A stretch of DNA of 64,000 nt. It comes from Durusdinium trenchii (lineage: Eukaryota; Sar; Dinophyceae; Suessiales; Symbiodiniaceae). The notes beneath the pieces were generated by a model. That model saw only the letters and a list, made by a program, of their open reading frames with translations. It searched no databases and was not told where the DNA came from. The DNA lies in contig CAXAMN010021562.1 of the NCBI GenBank assembly GCA_963970005.1, forward strand, positions 323,086-387,085. Reading direction: 5' to 3'. Of the stretch, positions 46,573 through 55,949 are shown one piece after another. A program made the translations under genes and the position numbers. Within the stretch, counting starts at the first letter, position 1, and the number at the start of each line of letters is the position of its first letter.

Positions 46573-47223
46573 GTAAAGGGGCGTTCTGCTGTCGGCGGAA
46601 GGGATGGGCCGAATAAAACCCACTGTTGGATTTTTCTCTGGAAAAAGCACTGCAGATTGATTGGAGAACAGCGAATGTTGGCACAAAAGGAGGAGTAGAC
46701 TTGAGTAGGACCAGTGTTGCTGTTTCAGTGTTCATGGATGTTCCGGGTGTTCCGCGTTCAGTGTTCCATCTTGTAGTATTTCTATAGTGGTTTCAGAGTG
46801 GATGGCACACTCCCTCAAGGTGTCTAAAGGATACAGTATCTTCTTGCGGTTTGTGCCATCTGAAACTACTGTAACGCTACTGTAACATATGTCCCTTTTT
46901 TTGGGTGTTTTACATATCATATGATATATATGTGCTGCTTCAATCAGGAGACTGTAGGCCCCCAAGACTCCTTGGCTGCACGAAGTTTCATGGCTGCACC
47001 CCAAAGACCCGCTGATTGTCTGGAGTTGGTCCCCCAACACCCCAGCACGTTGTTTGGCCACACACCTGGGAGTAGACTCAGGTAGACTCGAGTAGAATCC
47101 AGCAGACTCTTCAAATACTTGAAAGAGGCAGATGTTGTGCCAGCTCGCCAGTCATCACAAGAGCAGATGCCGCGAGTCACATACGCTCTTCCACCGACCC
47201 CTGAATTCGATTGCCCGGTCGAG

Positions 47224-47306
47224 AATCGACCGCGACCTCTCGGTCGTCTCCACGGACGTTCGGCCTGGGAAGTTCGGCTCGGATTTGCTGGCGATGGCAC
47301 TCGCAG
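47224..47306 (+). CDS. Unrecognised globular segment, exon 1
   Basis: Strong third-position GC marks the frame IDRDLSVVSTDVRPGKFG, then SDLLAMALA. It ends at CTCGCAG before GTAGTA. The upstream boundary is uncertain (CGGTCGAG at 47,223). The phase does not fit the next exon exactly, so a boundary is off by one or a small exon is missing. No family is recognised. Confidence 0.5.
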
Positions 47307-47350
47307 GTAGTACAAAGGCACGAAGGTTACCATCCTTTGCTGTGCTGTAG

Positions 47351-47537
47351 TCTCATGGTGGACCGATGGGCTCCGGGCTACTTGAAAGGAACGCTGGCAC
47401 AGACAGACGGCAGCAAGAAAATTGTCCATACTCGCGTGAGCAGCCAGAGCCTTGGCATTCCCAACTTGCTGCGACACCGTGTCGGCAAAGACTTGCCTGT
47501 GCTGCGTGCAGCGAAAAGAGATGGGCCGCTCATTAAA
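47351..47537 (+). CDS. Unrecognised globular segment, exon 2
   Basis: After GTGCTGTAG the exon encodes LMVDRWAPGYLKGTLAQTDG, then SKKIVHTRVSSQSLGIPNLL and a basic stretch (RHRVGKDLPVLRAAKRDG). It ends in phase 0 at ATTAAA before GTACGT, a near-consensus donor. The coding signal is strong over 62 codons. The family is not recognised. Confidence 0.6.
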
Positions 47538-47570
47538 GTACGTATTATTCTGAGGGTCCCCTGACCTTCT

Positions 47571-48060
47571 GGAATAATTTGTTGGAATAATATTGACCTC
47601 GAAGAATTTTCCATGACTAGGTTGAGGGGGGGGTCTGGGAGAGCATGTGTATGGTCCCTCAGAATAATTCTTGAGCCTCTGGGGTAGGAATAATATTTCA
47701 AGGCGTCCTTGAGGTCATCAAGCCTCTCAGAATAATTGTGGAGTAAGAGTGGACGCCCCTCCGAATAATTGTTGGAATAATTTTTGTGCATGTATGGATT
47801 CTTGCTTGCGCTTGATGCGTGTGGGCTCATGAACGAAACAAAGAACCATCCGAAAACGAATGAACACCGATGAGACCGATGAACAAACATATATGAAAAC
47901 AATCTTGAGATGTCAACCATCCGAAAACGAATGAACACTGATGAATCCGATAATACATTTTTTTAGAAAGTGGTGAGTCATGGATACACCGGAACCTGCT
48001 TTAGAATAATTGTTTGAATAACTTATATTATTCAACCCCGTGGACACCCCTAGGAATAAA
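47571..48060 (+). repeat. Cluster of GGAATAATT words inside an intron
   Basis: (A/G/C)GAATAATT or one-base variants start at 47,571, 47,584, 47,661, 47,687, 47,729, 47,762, 47,774, 48,003, 48,015 and 48,052, with reverse forms near 47,543 and 48,026. Pairs 12-13 bp apart occur three times. It lies in the inferred intron 47,538-50,092. Confidence 0.7.
47843..47943 (+). repeat. Direct repeat, CCATCCGAAAACGAATGAAC
   Basis: A 23 bp word (AACCATCCGAAAACGAATGA plus ACA) occurs at about 47,846 and 47,918, each followed by CYGATGA. Confidence 0.85.
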
Positions 48061-48994
48061 TACAAGCATACATGTGCAACCCTACCAGAATATTTTTCTA
48101 TTCCTACGGATACCATTAGTGGGCCCCCCATGAAAAGAGTCCAACCCGGGGTGGTCAAACATGCCCAGCCCGGCTGAGCCCTGTATGTAGCGGACTGGCC
48201 AACCTCGCGTCTCGATGCCACTGGGGAAGATGGAGATCCGTCAGTCTTTACGACTGCTGGACGCAACAGAATCTAGACACAGCAAGTGACAAACAATCGG
48301 CAGATTTGAAGTATATCATTGACTATGTGGTTCTCCTGTGCTACGAATCAGCCCAGTCTTTTTTGACCTCTACTATCGTACAACTGTCCCCCATGTCCCA
48401 CAACCGTGTCTTCATCTCAAGGGATTCACATTCATTCACTAGGTCATCTGCGGGGAGTTTCCATGTTTGAGATTCGACATCGGGAGGGGCTGCATATTTC
48501 AGAAGCATTCGCACCTTGGCTGCGCTCGAACTCTCAGCTCGCGCACTGTGACTACTGCTGTTTGACGCGCAGCTCCAGAGGCAGGGTGGGTAGTGTGACC
48601 AAGGGGACAAGTATGGGGACAGTTTGTGTTTCTGTCCAGACATCAGGCACAATGAAACCTGCTAATTATTCCGCTGAGTTGTGAAGAAGATGACCTTTTG
48701 CATTAGCAATTTCTCTCAGTTTCCATCAAGACCAGGGAAGGGGCGGAAATCACACGAGTTCTTTCGTGGATTTGCCAGCCGATGGACATGCAAAATCAGG
48801 GGAGGTGAGGTCAAAAGAAGGGGACCTATGATGTTGACGGGGCCAAACACATCCAAGAACTTGTGGCTAACAATAGCTTGAACGCTTTGGCAGATGAGAC
48901 TACTCGTATGTTTGGCTGCTTTGGGCTCAGTCAGATCATGTCATCTATAGACTATAGACATCTACTAATGGTATCTAAATGGTCCAAACTTGAA

Positions 48995-49016
48995 ACACAC
49001 ACACACACACACACAC
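48995..49016 (+). repeat. (CA)n microsatellite
   Basis: About eleven CA units in the long intron before the exon at 50,093. The surrounding 48.1-50.0 kb has no supported exon. Confidence 0.9.
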
Positions 49017-50092
49017 GCACAATCTCTTTTGACGAAGCCAACTGTCCCCAGATAGTCCTTGAATGCATGTAAATCTCCAGCAACATTGTTTTTGTCTCTC
49101 AGCCACACAATGCTCGTGGTTCGTACCTCCACATCGATTCTCAACTCAACATGACGAACCCTTTCAACATCGCTCAACTTTACAGCGACTCTGTTACTGC
49201 CCGATGATAGAAATGGAGTTTCCTTTACCCTGGGTACAGTGGAAACTCTAAACTCTAAACATGTCGTTTTGCTGACCCTCAAAACGATAACAACGTGTTC
49301 ATTCGTTCCCTCAGCTCGACAAGATGTAGGCCACGAAGTGAACCTGAACAGAATGAAAGACATAATATCAAAGACATAATTGTAAGACTGAACCTCCTTC
49401 AAGATATCTTAGAGGGTTTCGACTGTTTGGACACTTCGATGGGCCTCTGTGGCAGGCTTAATTGTCTCATGGTCCAAACACATGGTTCTAGGTTAAGATG
49501 GCCATCCAGTTTTCATTCATTGGGCTTTTTGCAATCTCCAGGGTTTGTACATCCTCCACATGAGCAACCGCATCATATATTCCTGACGCTTCGCGTCGAC
49601 CGCCGCCCACACCTTCTTTTTTTTGGTCGTCTGGGGAAAGACTGCTGGAGTGGACAGGGGAGGTCGGGAGTGGTGTCCAAAGAGATGGCTTGTTTGCCGC
49701 AGCGTCTATGGCCATGTTGCGGCTGAGTTACGTGGCCATGTTAAAGCCAATTCAGGCTCCAAGTTCGACCGTTTTGCGGCCTTGCCCCCGCTTGGTTAGT
49801 CCACATTACATCATGTCAAGGCTAGCTTGATCGTTTGGTGACCCTGTGTTGAGGCTACTTTGTTCTTTTGCAATAATGCTGGTTATGCGTTGCTGGTCAG
49901 GAGGGCTTTTCAGCATCGTGGGTGTCCGTTTTTTGGCTTGTTTGGGTTCTTGCAGAAATAGTCCAAAAATGTACCTCCAAAGCGCTCTCCCCCATGGCCC
50001 TCGAGGCGTAAGACGTAACAAAAAAGAGGGCCCCCCCCCTAGCAGAGCTATGAACTGATTACGATGTGATGATTGACTGACGATGATTCCAG

Positions 50093-50197
50093 CTGGACCC
50101 GCCCCTAACACGCCCTGCACCGCAAGCGGTGTGGGCGGATCTACCGACAGAGGTGGCCGCATTCTTTTCCCAAGACATCGTGGCCCCGCTGAACGAG
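50093..50197 (+). CDS. Unrecognised globular segment, exon 3
   Basis: Exactly 35 codons between GATTCCAG and GTATGGGTAAG, phase 0 at both ends. It encodes LDPPLTRPAPQAVWADLPTE, then VAAFFSQDIVAPLNE. High third-position GC and good splice sites make this one of the clearest exons in the window, although it is invisible as a long ORF. It joins in phase to exons 2 and 4. Confidence 0.7.
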
Positions 50198-50440
50198 GTA
50201 TGGGTAAGCTATAGAACGAGGTAGTACGCTGCTGCATGCATCCAAACAATATCAAAAGGTAGAAATGCTTGGACAGCAAGATCCAGACAAGCAGCAATAT
50301 CAATTTCGTTTTAACAAGATAATTAGTAGGGAAATGCGACCACTACCTTCAGTCATATTAAACAAAAGTCGTCGCTCGCATATCATGTTAGGAGTTGTGA
50401 CCGTGAGAAATCTAGCAGAGCAAACCTGATCTTCCCCCAG

Positions 50441-50526
50441 GCAATGTTCCGTCTGCTGTGGGCTTCAAGCGTCGCCACCGCGCTGGGCAGCAGCCACTTC
50501 TTGGGCAAGGACGGGAACGGGGAAAG
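50441..50526 (+). CDS. Unrecognised globular segment, exon 4
   Basis: After CTTCCCCCAG the exon encodes AMFRLLWASSVATALGSSHF, then LGKDGNGER, and ends in phase 2 before GTGGTA. Alternatively the frame continues without splicing (RWYCGPFHIFYDFPGGKVLG) to TGA 50,600-602. It joins exon 3 in phase 0 across a 243 bp GT-AG intron. No family is recognised. Confidence 0.65.
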
Positions 50527-50609
50527 GTGGTATTGTGGACCGTTCCATATCTTCTATGATTTTCCAGGCGGGAAAGTCCTGGGATCCGAGAGGCTGGTTT
50601 GAAGTGTTT

Positions 50610-51620
50610 TGCATCAGTTCTTTTTCCCAAAAGTGTTGCAATGCGTTCCCAAAAGTGTCCAGTCAAGTTTCACTGAGAAAAAACTTATTAAATGTTGATT
50701 TGACACGGAAATGGTCAGCACCACTTCCCCTGAATGATCCTCTCTGACTCATTTGACTGAGCGCTACTTTGGAATGAAGCTGAAAGGGGATACGCTCTAG
50801 ATCATCAAGATCTACAAAGCAATTGTGGATCATTGCAGCACATGCAATTACACCGCCAGTAGTACAGCCAGCATCTTGCAGCTCTTGCTGGCAATCAATA
50901 CAATATGGCTTCGGTGATCGTGACATGCGTGCTGCCAGACATGCTTGGGTGAAAGGCTGACTGCTTGACGCGGCCGACCAGCACTTGTTTTGGGTCTTTC
51001 CACATGTTCATCACGACGGGAATGAACCATGATGCAACTTCGACTGACATGGAAGGACTGACATGTTCATATTTTGAAGGGTCTATCCTCCCCTTGATGC
51101 AACCTCGACTGACTTGCGGACCGACCTTCTGATAGGAGGGCCGAAAGCTCAATGCTACGAATGCGAGCACCATGAGTCTAGTGGTCGACGCTTGTCTCTG
51201 TGAAGATGCTGTCCGTTTCTTTGGAACTTTGGATGGCCATGATTGCTACAGACACATTGCTACTTTGGCTCTTGAGGTGGGCTTGCTGCCTACGCTTGAC
51301 ACAAACATTTATCTCAGTCGAGTCATCTCACGTAGATTGAGATTCACACAGTGTATTTGGTGTTGACTAACTAGAATCACTATCACTAGAAGTGGAAGCA
51401 CATTGAAACAAACAACAATACAATCATTTGCAGGCACAGGCCAGCTGGTGCCCGTCTGAATGAATACATATTATGCAAACCCAGAGTCATCGTGATCACT
51501 TTTGTTTTTTGTGGTTCTTGTGACATCGACCACTGCATCGACCAATTTGTCAGTTTCACGACTGCATAGATCATTGTACATATTGCACCAACCCCACGAA
51601 GATCCTTCTCCGTTTCTTCG
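50610..51620. other. No supported exon
   Basis: A frame at 51,172-51,366 is open but has weak codon bias. The remainder appears intronic. Confidence 0.4.
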
Positions 51621-51627
51621 TTTCCAG

Positions 51628-51720
51628 CGGTTCGCCCATCCGCAGACCAGGCTTCCTGCTCCGCATATCCCAAATGTGTGGCGCTGGGCTTGACCAGCGG
51701 AACGTGCTGCCCTTCCACAG
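51628..51720 (+). CDS. Cysteine-repeat gene: domain 4, main exon
   Basis: After CGTTTCCAG the exon encodes VRPSADQAS, then CSAYPKCVALGLTSGTCCP and ST. It ends in phase 1 at CCACAG before GCGAAA, a GC donor. This is the cleanest copy of the domain in the window (C-x2-Y-x2-C-x9-CC-P). Reading past the donor loses the LDCC half, whereas splicing to 52,023 restores it. Confidence 0.72.
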
Positions 51721-52022
51721 GCGAAAAGGGGCGACCCCCGCTGCGGAGATGTTGGAGCAAGTGGTTTTGGGACGTTTGTCAACAGATGATGTATGTCAGA
51801 TGCGTGACTTACTGTGTGTTTAATTGTGTTTCGATGCTTCTCTTAAAAGTTCCTATTATGGCTATGCTTGTTCTTTTGATCTAGTTTTGACCGAACATGT
51901 GCCACACGAACACGTGTCAGATTGGAAGTACAGGGTAGTAGAGCATGTGCTTATGCGCTTTGATGTTCTTCCGCTAACGGCTCCCCTGGGCTGACGGGGC
52001 CAGCCGTGCGAGCCTCAGCGAG

Positions 52023-52063
52023 GTCGCGATGGAAAGATGTTGGACTGCTGTGAGGCGCCTCAT
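52023..52063 (+). CDS. Cysteine-repeat gene: domain 4, LDCC exon
   Basis: After CAGCGAG the exon encodes GRDGKMLDCCE, joining in phase 1 to the previous exon as CCPSTGRDGKMLDCC. The end is proposed at CTGTGAG before GCGCCT (GC donor, phase 0), which matches the phase-0 start of the next exon; a GTGAGG donor three to four bases earlier is an alternative. Confidence 0.6.
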
Positions 52064-52316
52064 TTTGACTTGAGTTGTAGAGATGGGTTGGGTTTGGAGG
52101 CGGATCTGGCGGAACTCCAGTTTTCTGCAGCACTTGTTCGTCAGTGCACCTTGTTTATCCTTGTTTCTGTTTGCCACAAGGCTTGATGCATCTTGGTATT
52201 CGCAAGCGCAGTGTTATGCGTGCTTTCCGTTGTTTGTCATTTTGCTTTACAATCTGGGAAGGGCGGTCACGGATTTGATACCCCTAATACCTGCTAAATC
52301 GACCAGCCCAAACCAG

Positions 52317-52374
52317 GAAGGCCCAACTGCTTGCAGCGCGTACAGTGCCTGCGTGGAAGAGGGCCACACTGAAG
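52317..52374 (+). CDS. Cysteine-repeat gene: domain 5, first-half exon
   Basis: After AAACCAG the exon encodes EGPTACSAYSACVEEGHTE and ends in phase 1 at GAAG before GCCCGA (GC donor). It starts in phase 0 with E-x-PT-x-CSAY, closely matching domain 6. The CCP/LDCC half was not located between here and 53,368. Confidence 0.62.
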
Positions 52375-52399
52375 GCCCGATTCGGATGATTGTAAAACA

Positions 52400-53360
52400 A
52401 CCCACCATGAAACCAGCTTTGTTATGCTTTGTTCAACCAATCTCCTCAAATGAAGATCCTATTGGTTTTGTATGATTGTGTTTGTACATGAAAGACGCAA
52501 GTTGGGCAGCATGTGCAGCGTCTTGAATTGAGGGATGAGGATGTTGAGACTGCTTGGCTTCCAACTTTCCGGCAAAAGCAGGTTCTACATGTCATGACAT
52601 TTTTGGGTCGGTGTTTGAGTTCTTCTTTGTTCAAGTGCTTGAATTGGACCAAACAAAACTCAAGATAGCAACTGACTCAGTGTTCAATTCACAGGTGTTT
52701 GTCCTTGGAGACGTGCCTGATATGTGCCTGCTGTCCAATTCCACGTGCACAAAGCTTTCGCCCGTGAGGCACTTGTTGCACTCCGGGTTCCAAGCTAGAC
52801 TGTTGTCAGGACCGAAGCCTGATTCGAAAGCCATTCTTCAGAGTTCGGTGGTTCCATCAATGTGTAAAGTAATCAAACTCACGATAGCCCTGGTAATTGG
52901 TTCAGGTGCGCATGAGAATTACAAGAAAAGTGTGACCCCCAGAACCTGGTGAGCTATGGTAAGCTCCTTCGTCCTCCTTGACAATGATTGAGCTGAGCTA
53001 GCTAGTGCCACCCAAATGTATAATGTCACGTGGCATGGCAAGCACGCTAGCAGAATCAACACTTAAGTTCTTCCCTCACAATTAAGTTAGCCATCTCCAA
53101 ACGGGCCGCTGCCTGTTTTCATGAATTTGATCATCCAGGCATATACGTAGCTTCCTATCTCAACACACATCCATTGTACAACGTCCCATATCCACAGCTT
53201 ACTTGGGCCACAATACCTATCTGTGAATAATATGATCATATGTGAAGCCAATTGGTGTGTACATTTGGCAAAGAAAGACAGAAAGACCCAGAGGACCACC
53301 GATTTGCATCATAGGTGCTTTTGACTGCTTTGGGTCGTATCTTGGAAGACCCGGCACTCT
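52400..53360. other. Probable introns; one open frame not assigned
   Basis: A 132-codon + frame (52,554-52,952) includes VFVLGDVPDMCLLSNSTC. It might contain an exon of the surrounding gene, but no splice sites fit the domain phase, so it is not called. Confidence 0.35.
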
Positions 53361-53367
53361 TTCCCAG

Positions 53368-53445
53368 GAGCACCCGACCTCCTGCTCAGCCTATGCCAAG
53401 TGTGCAGCGGCTGGCTTGAAGGAGGGCGCCTGCTGCCCTTCCAAG
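53368..53445 (+). CDS. Cysteine-repeat gene: domain 6, main exon
   Basis: After TTTCCCAG the exon encodes EHPTS, then CSAYAKCAAAGLKEGACCP and SK. It starts and ends in phase 0, with an inferred GA donor (CCAAG, then GAGGCT). The C-to-CC spacing is nine residues, as in domains 1, 4 and 7. Confidence 0.72.
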
Positions 53446-53583
53446 GAGGCTGCGTGCGATGCAAAGCAAGAAACCCTCAAAGCTGGTGGAACAGTTTTTG
53501 GAGTAGTTGGGTTGCTACGTAGGAACCTTAGCCAAGAGGAGTCCTCAAGAGTCACGGCAACCGAACTGACCGTTTGCAGTCAG

Positions 53584-53644
53584 GGCACCATGTTGGATTG
53601 CTGTTACAGTGCCATGCTGCCCAAGCCAGCGCCGATCCCCGCAG
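53584..53644 (+). CDS. Cysteine-repeat gene: domain 6, LDCC exon
   Basis: After GCAGTCAG the exon encodes GTMLDCCYSAMLPKPAPIPA and ends in phase 1 at CCGCAG before GCCAAT (GC donor). An acceptor four bases upstream is possible. The Pro-rich end is the linker to domain 7. Confidence 0.65.
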
Positions 53645-53836
53645 GCCAATCACCGTCGGGGACAGGACATTCTCAAAGACTTCTTCCAGTGATTTCTTGA
53701 AGACATTCCTTACAGCTGGCTTTGAAGACACGCATCCAGACTTTGTAATAGAAACCTTAGTATAGGAAGTTTCAAGATTCTTGTGTGTTTATGGCATGAG
53801 CTGCCTTCTTTTGCCTTGAAGCAGCGACATCCTCAG

Positions 53837-53887
53837 GGGCGCAGTGTGAGATCTACCCAGACTGCGTAGATTTGCAGCTGAAGTCAG
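53837..53887 (+). CDS. Cysteine-repeat gene: domain 7, first-half exon
   Basis: After CATCCTCAG the exon encodes GAQCEIYPDCVDLQLKS, starting and ending in phase 1, with a GA donor (GTCAG, then GACCGC). The phase matches both neighbours. Confidence 0.68.
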
Positions 53888-54197
53888 GACCGCAGATGCC
53901 CCCCCTTAAGACCATTAGCGGAAACAGTATCCTGTCATCACTGACGTAAACACTCCTTGCTGGCATCCCATTGCTTCGATTGAGTCCAAGAAAACCTTTT
54001 GGATCGCTAATCAAACACCACAGGTTTTGATGCAATTGGGATCAAGTGGGCTTTAAACAGAAACAAAGCAAGCTCCCTTCCAGAGTCGGACGATGGTTTC
54101 ATCATGGTTTCCTCTAAGGTTGGTCCAATTTGGTCCCTCTTTTGGGGACATGGAGGCCATCGCGATTAGGTCCCATCTTGTGCCGGTCGACTCCGAG

Positions 54198-54245
54198 GAG
54201 CTTGCTGTCCGACCTCCGAGGGTGTGGTCTTGGACTGCTGCAGCG
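54198..54245 (+). CDS. Cysteine-repeat gene: domain 7, second-half exon
   Basis: After CTCCGAG the exon encodes GACCPTSEGVVLDCCS, completing domain 7 in phase 1. It is proposed to end at TGCAGCG before GTGGGA (phase 1), which fits the next linker exon. If unspliced, the frame ends at TAG 54,272-74, which would make this the last exon. Confidence 0.66.
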
Positions 54246-54849
54246 GTGGGAGCAACTTGGTGGGACCCAACTAGACCAACTAGGCAAGCAACTTAGGAAT
54301 TCATGAGAATCTAGAAATTCATGTGTTCACCCCCACATGATCTACCTTTAGCTTTAGTTGTTACGGGTATTATGCACATATATTATATGATATACGCAAC
54401 GAAATACGACGACCAAGTCTTTGGAATCTATAGATTGAAACATTTGTTCAGATGTTTTGTCGGCAGGGTCATGCAAGTAAAAGTAAAGCAGGTCATTTCT
54501 ACTGTTGGTGCTGGTGCTAGCCTCATGCTAGGCCCGGCTAGATTAGGGCTCATTTTCTTGCACTTGGATCACTTGGTCAGAGAGCGAGGGGTGCATGTCT
54601 TTTGTGTCTCTACCTCTCTTCCAAGGCTATGCTGATCAGGCTCCTGCTAAGCCTGCAGGTGCACTTCCTTGTTAGAGCACTGTGCCTCGCCCGTCACGAT
54701 CCGTACCACACCGTCTTGATCCGTCTTCTAATTGTCAGTATCGACAGGCTGACGAGTTGGAAGTGCGTCGATCAACATTCTTACTGTAATGTGTTTCGGG
54801 GCAGTCGACCATTGGATTGATATGACCATGCTTGGCTTTCAGCTTCCAG

Positions 54850-54908
54850 GACCAGCCGAGGAGCCGCTTCAGGAGCCTGCCAGCGGTTCCAGCGAGGCAT
54901 GGACATCA
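54850..54908 (+). CDS. Linker exon after domain 7
   Basis: After GCTTCCAG the exon encodes GPAEEPLQEPASGSSEAWTS in the phase left by domain 7 and ends in phase 0 before GTGAGATC, a good donor. The Glu/Pro/Ser composition is typical of an extended linker. Confidence 0.55.
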
Positions 54909-54969
54909 GTGAGATCTGCACGCCGGGCAACGTAATCACAAAAGGTTTACTGTATATAAACGTTAGCTG

Positions 54970-55050
54970 ACCTAGCCTAATAGCGATTGCCTCCAACCTA
55001 CTAGCGATGGCATTGGCCTCCAACCTTACTAGCGATAGCCTCCCACCCAT
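54970..55050 (+). repeat. CTAGCGATGGCCTCCAAC tandem fragment in an intron
   Basis: Three degenerate copies of the 22 bp unit also seen at 39.34 kb, lying within the inferred intron 54,909-55,830. Confidence 0.8.
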
Positions 55051-55830
55051 TGGTCGGAGGCGTCCCAAGTTGAGACGACCCATTTGCAATACGCGCGTAC
55101 CCCGATTTGCTACATGTGGACCCTCCCAAATTCCCTCTGGAAACGAACCTGACAAGTTCTTACAGAGACGATTAGGAGAAGTGTCCAGAGGAGTTTGGAA
55201 CTACATCAGCCAATGGTGAGAGAAGCTAGTGATCATAGCAGCAGCATAGTGATGGGGTGGATGAGAGCAGTAGATTGGAGTGGGTGTGCTTGTGATGTTG
55301 GTAAAGCCAATGTTGGGTTAAAAGGTGCCATTTTGTCTGCATAGTGTTGTGTCTCTTCTGTTTGACTCCAGACTCGAGCGCACTGGATCACAACTATATA
55401 AACCTAGGCCTTGTATCGAAAGCTTGCTTGACAGACTCCATGTCATGTAAACATGAAAACGGTGTAAACAACCCGAAGGCACATGAAGGCATGAAGGCAC
55501 ATTGAAAGGATTTTCTTGATGTTTCACGCTCAAGGCTCCAGTAATCCACTTTGCGAAGTCAGTAGTAGGGTTAACAACTCTGAAAGAAGTTTTCATTGTC
55601 ACGCTTCAGGCATGATGTCGGTCAAAGCCATGACGTCCCTACCACGGGTGAGATGTCATCCGCGGTGTTCATTCATTCCGCTTTTGTGCATTTGAGTGCA
55701 TGTTTTGCTTGGATGTTACATGTTTGTATATAAGTTGTGCCGCGCGAGAACGCCCTGAAAAAAACGTCTGGGTGGGCCTTGGTTTTGACCCTCGCCCTCA
55801 TGGAGAACCCCAAATCGAGCCATCGCCCAG

Positions 55831-55947
55831 GCCGAAGTCGCACCCAGCGTGCCGCAGTCGCCTGTGGACACTGCGGCAGCTGAAGGCGATGCAGCAACTG
55901 CAGGAGCCAGTGACCCGTCCTTCCACCGGGAAAGCGGGGGACCAGGG
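55831..55947 (+). CDS. Pro/Ala-rich linker exon
   Basis: 39 codons in phase 0 after CATCGCCCAG: AEVAPSVPQSPVDTAAAEGD, then AATAGASDPSFHRESGGPG, before GTATTC. The phase matches the exon ending at 54,908. A second frame through the same DNA (LRQLKAMQQLQEPV) has higher third-position GC, so the choice of frame rests on phase continuity. Confidence 0.42.
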
Positions 55948-55949
55948 GT

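Noticed and set aside
47378..47938. 186-codon minus-strand frame
   Set aside because: It overlaps exon 2 on the opposite strand, and much of the rest is the GGAATAATT cluster read as NYS repeats.
52554..52952. 132-codon + frame as the missing half of domain 5
   Set aside because: A TGCTGTCCA word at 52,729 suggested CCP, but it lies in a different frame from any splice join compatible with domain 5.
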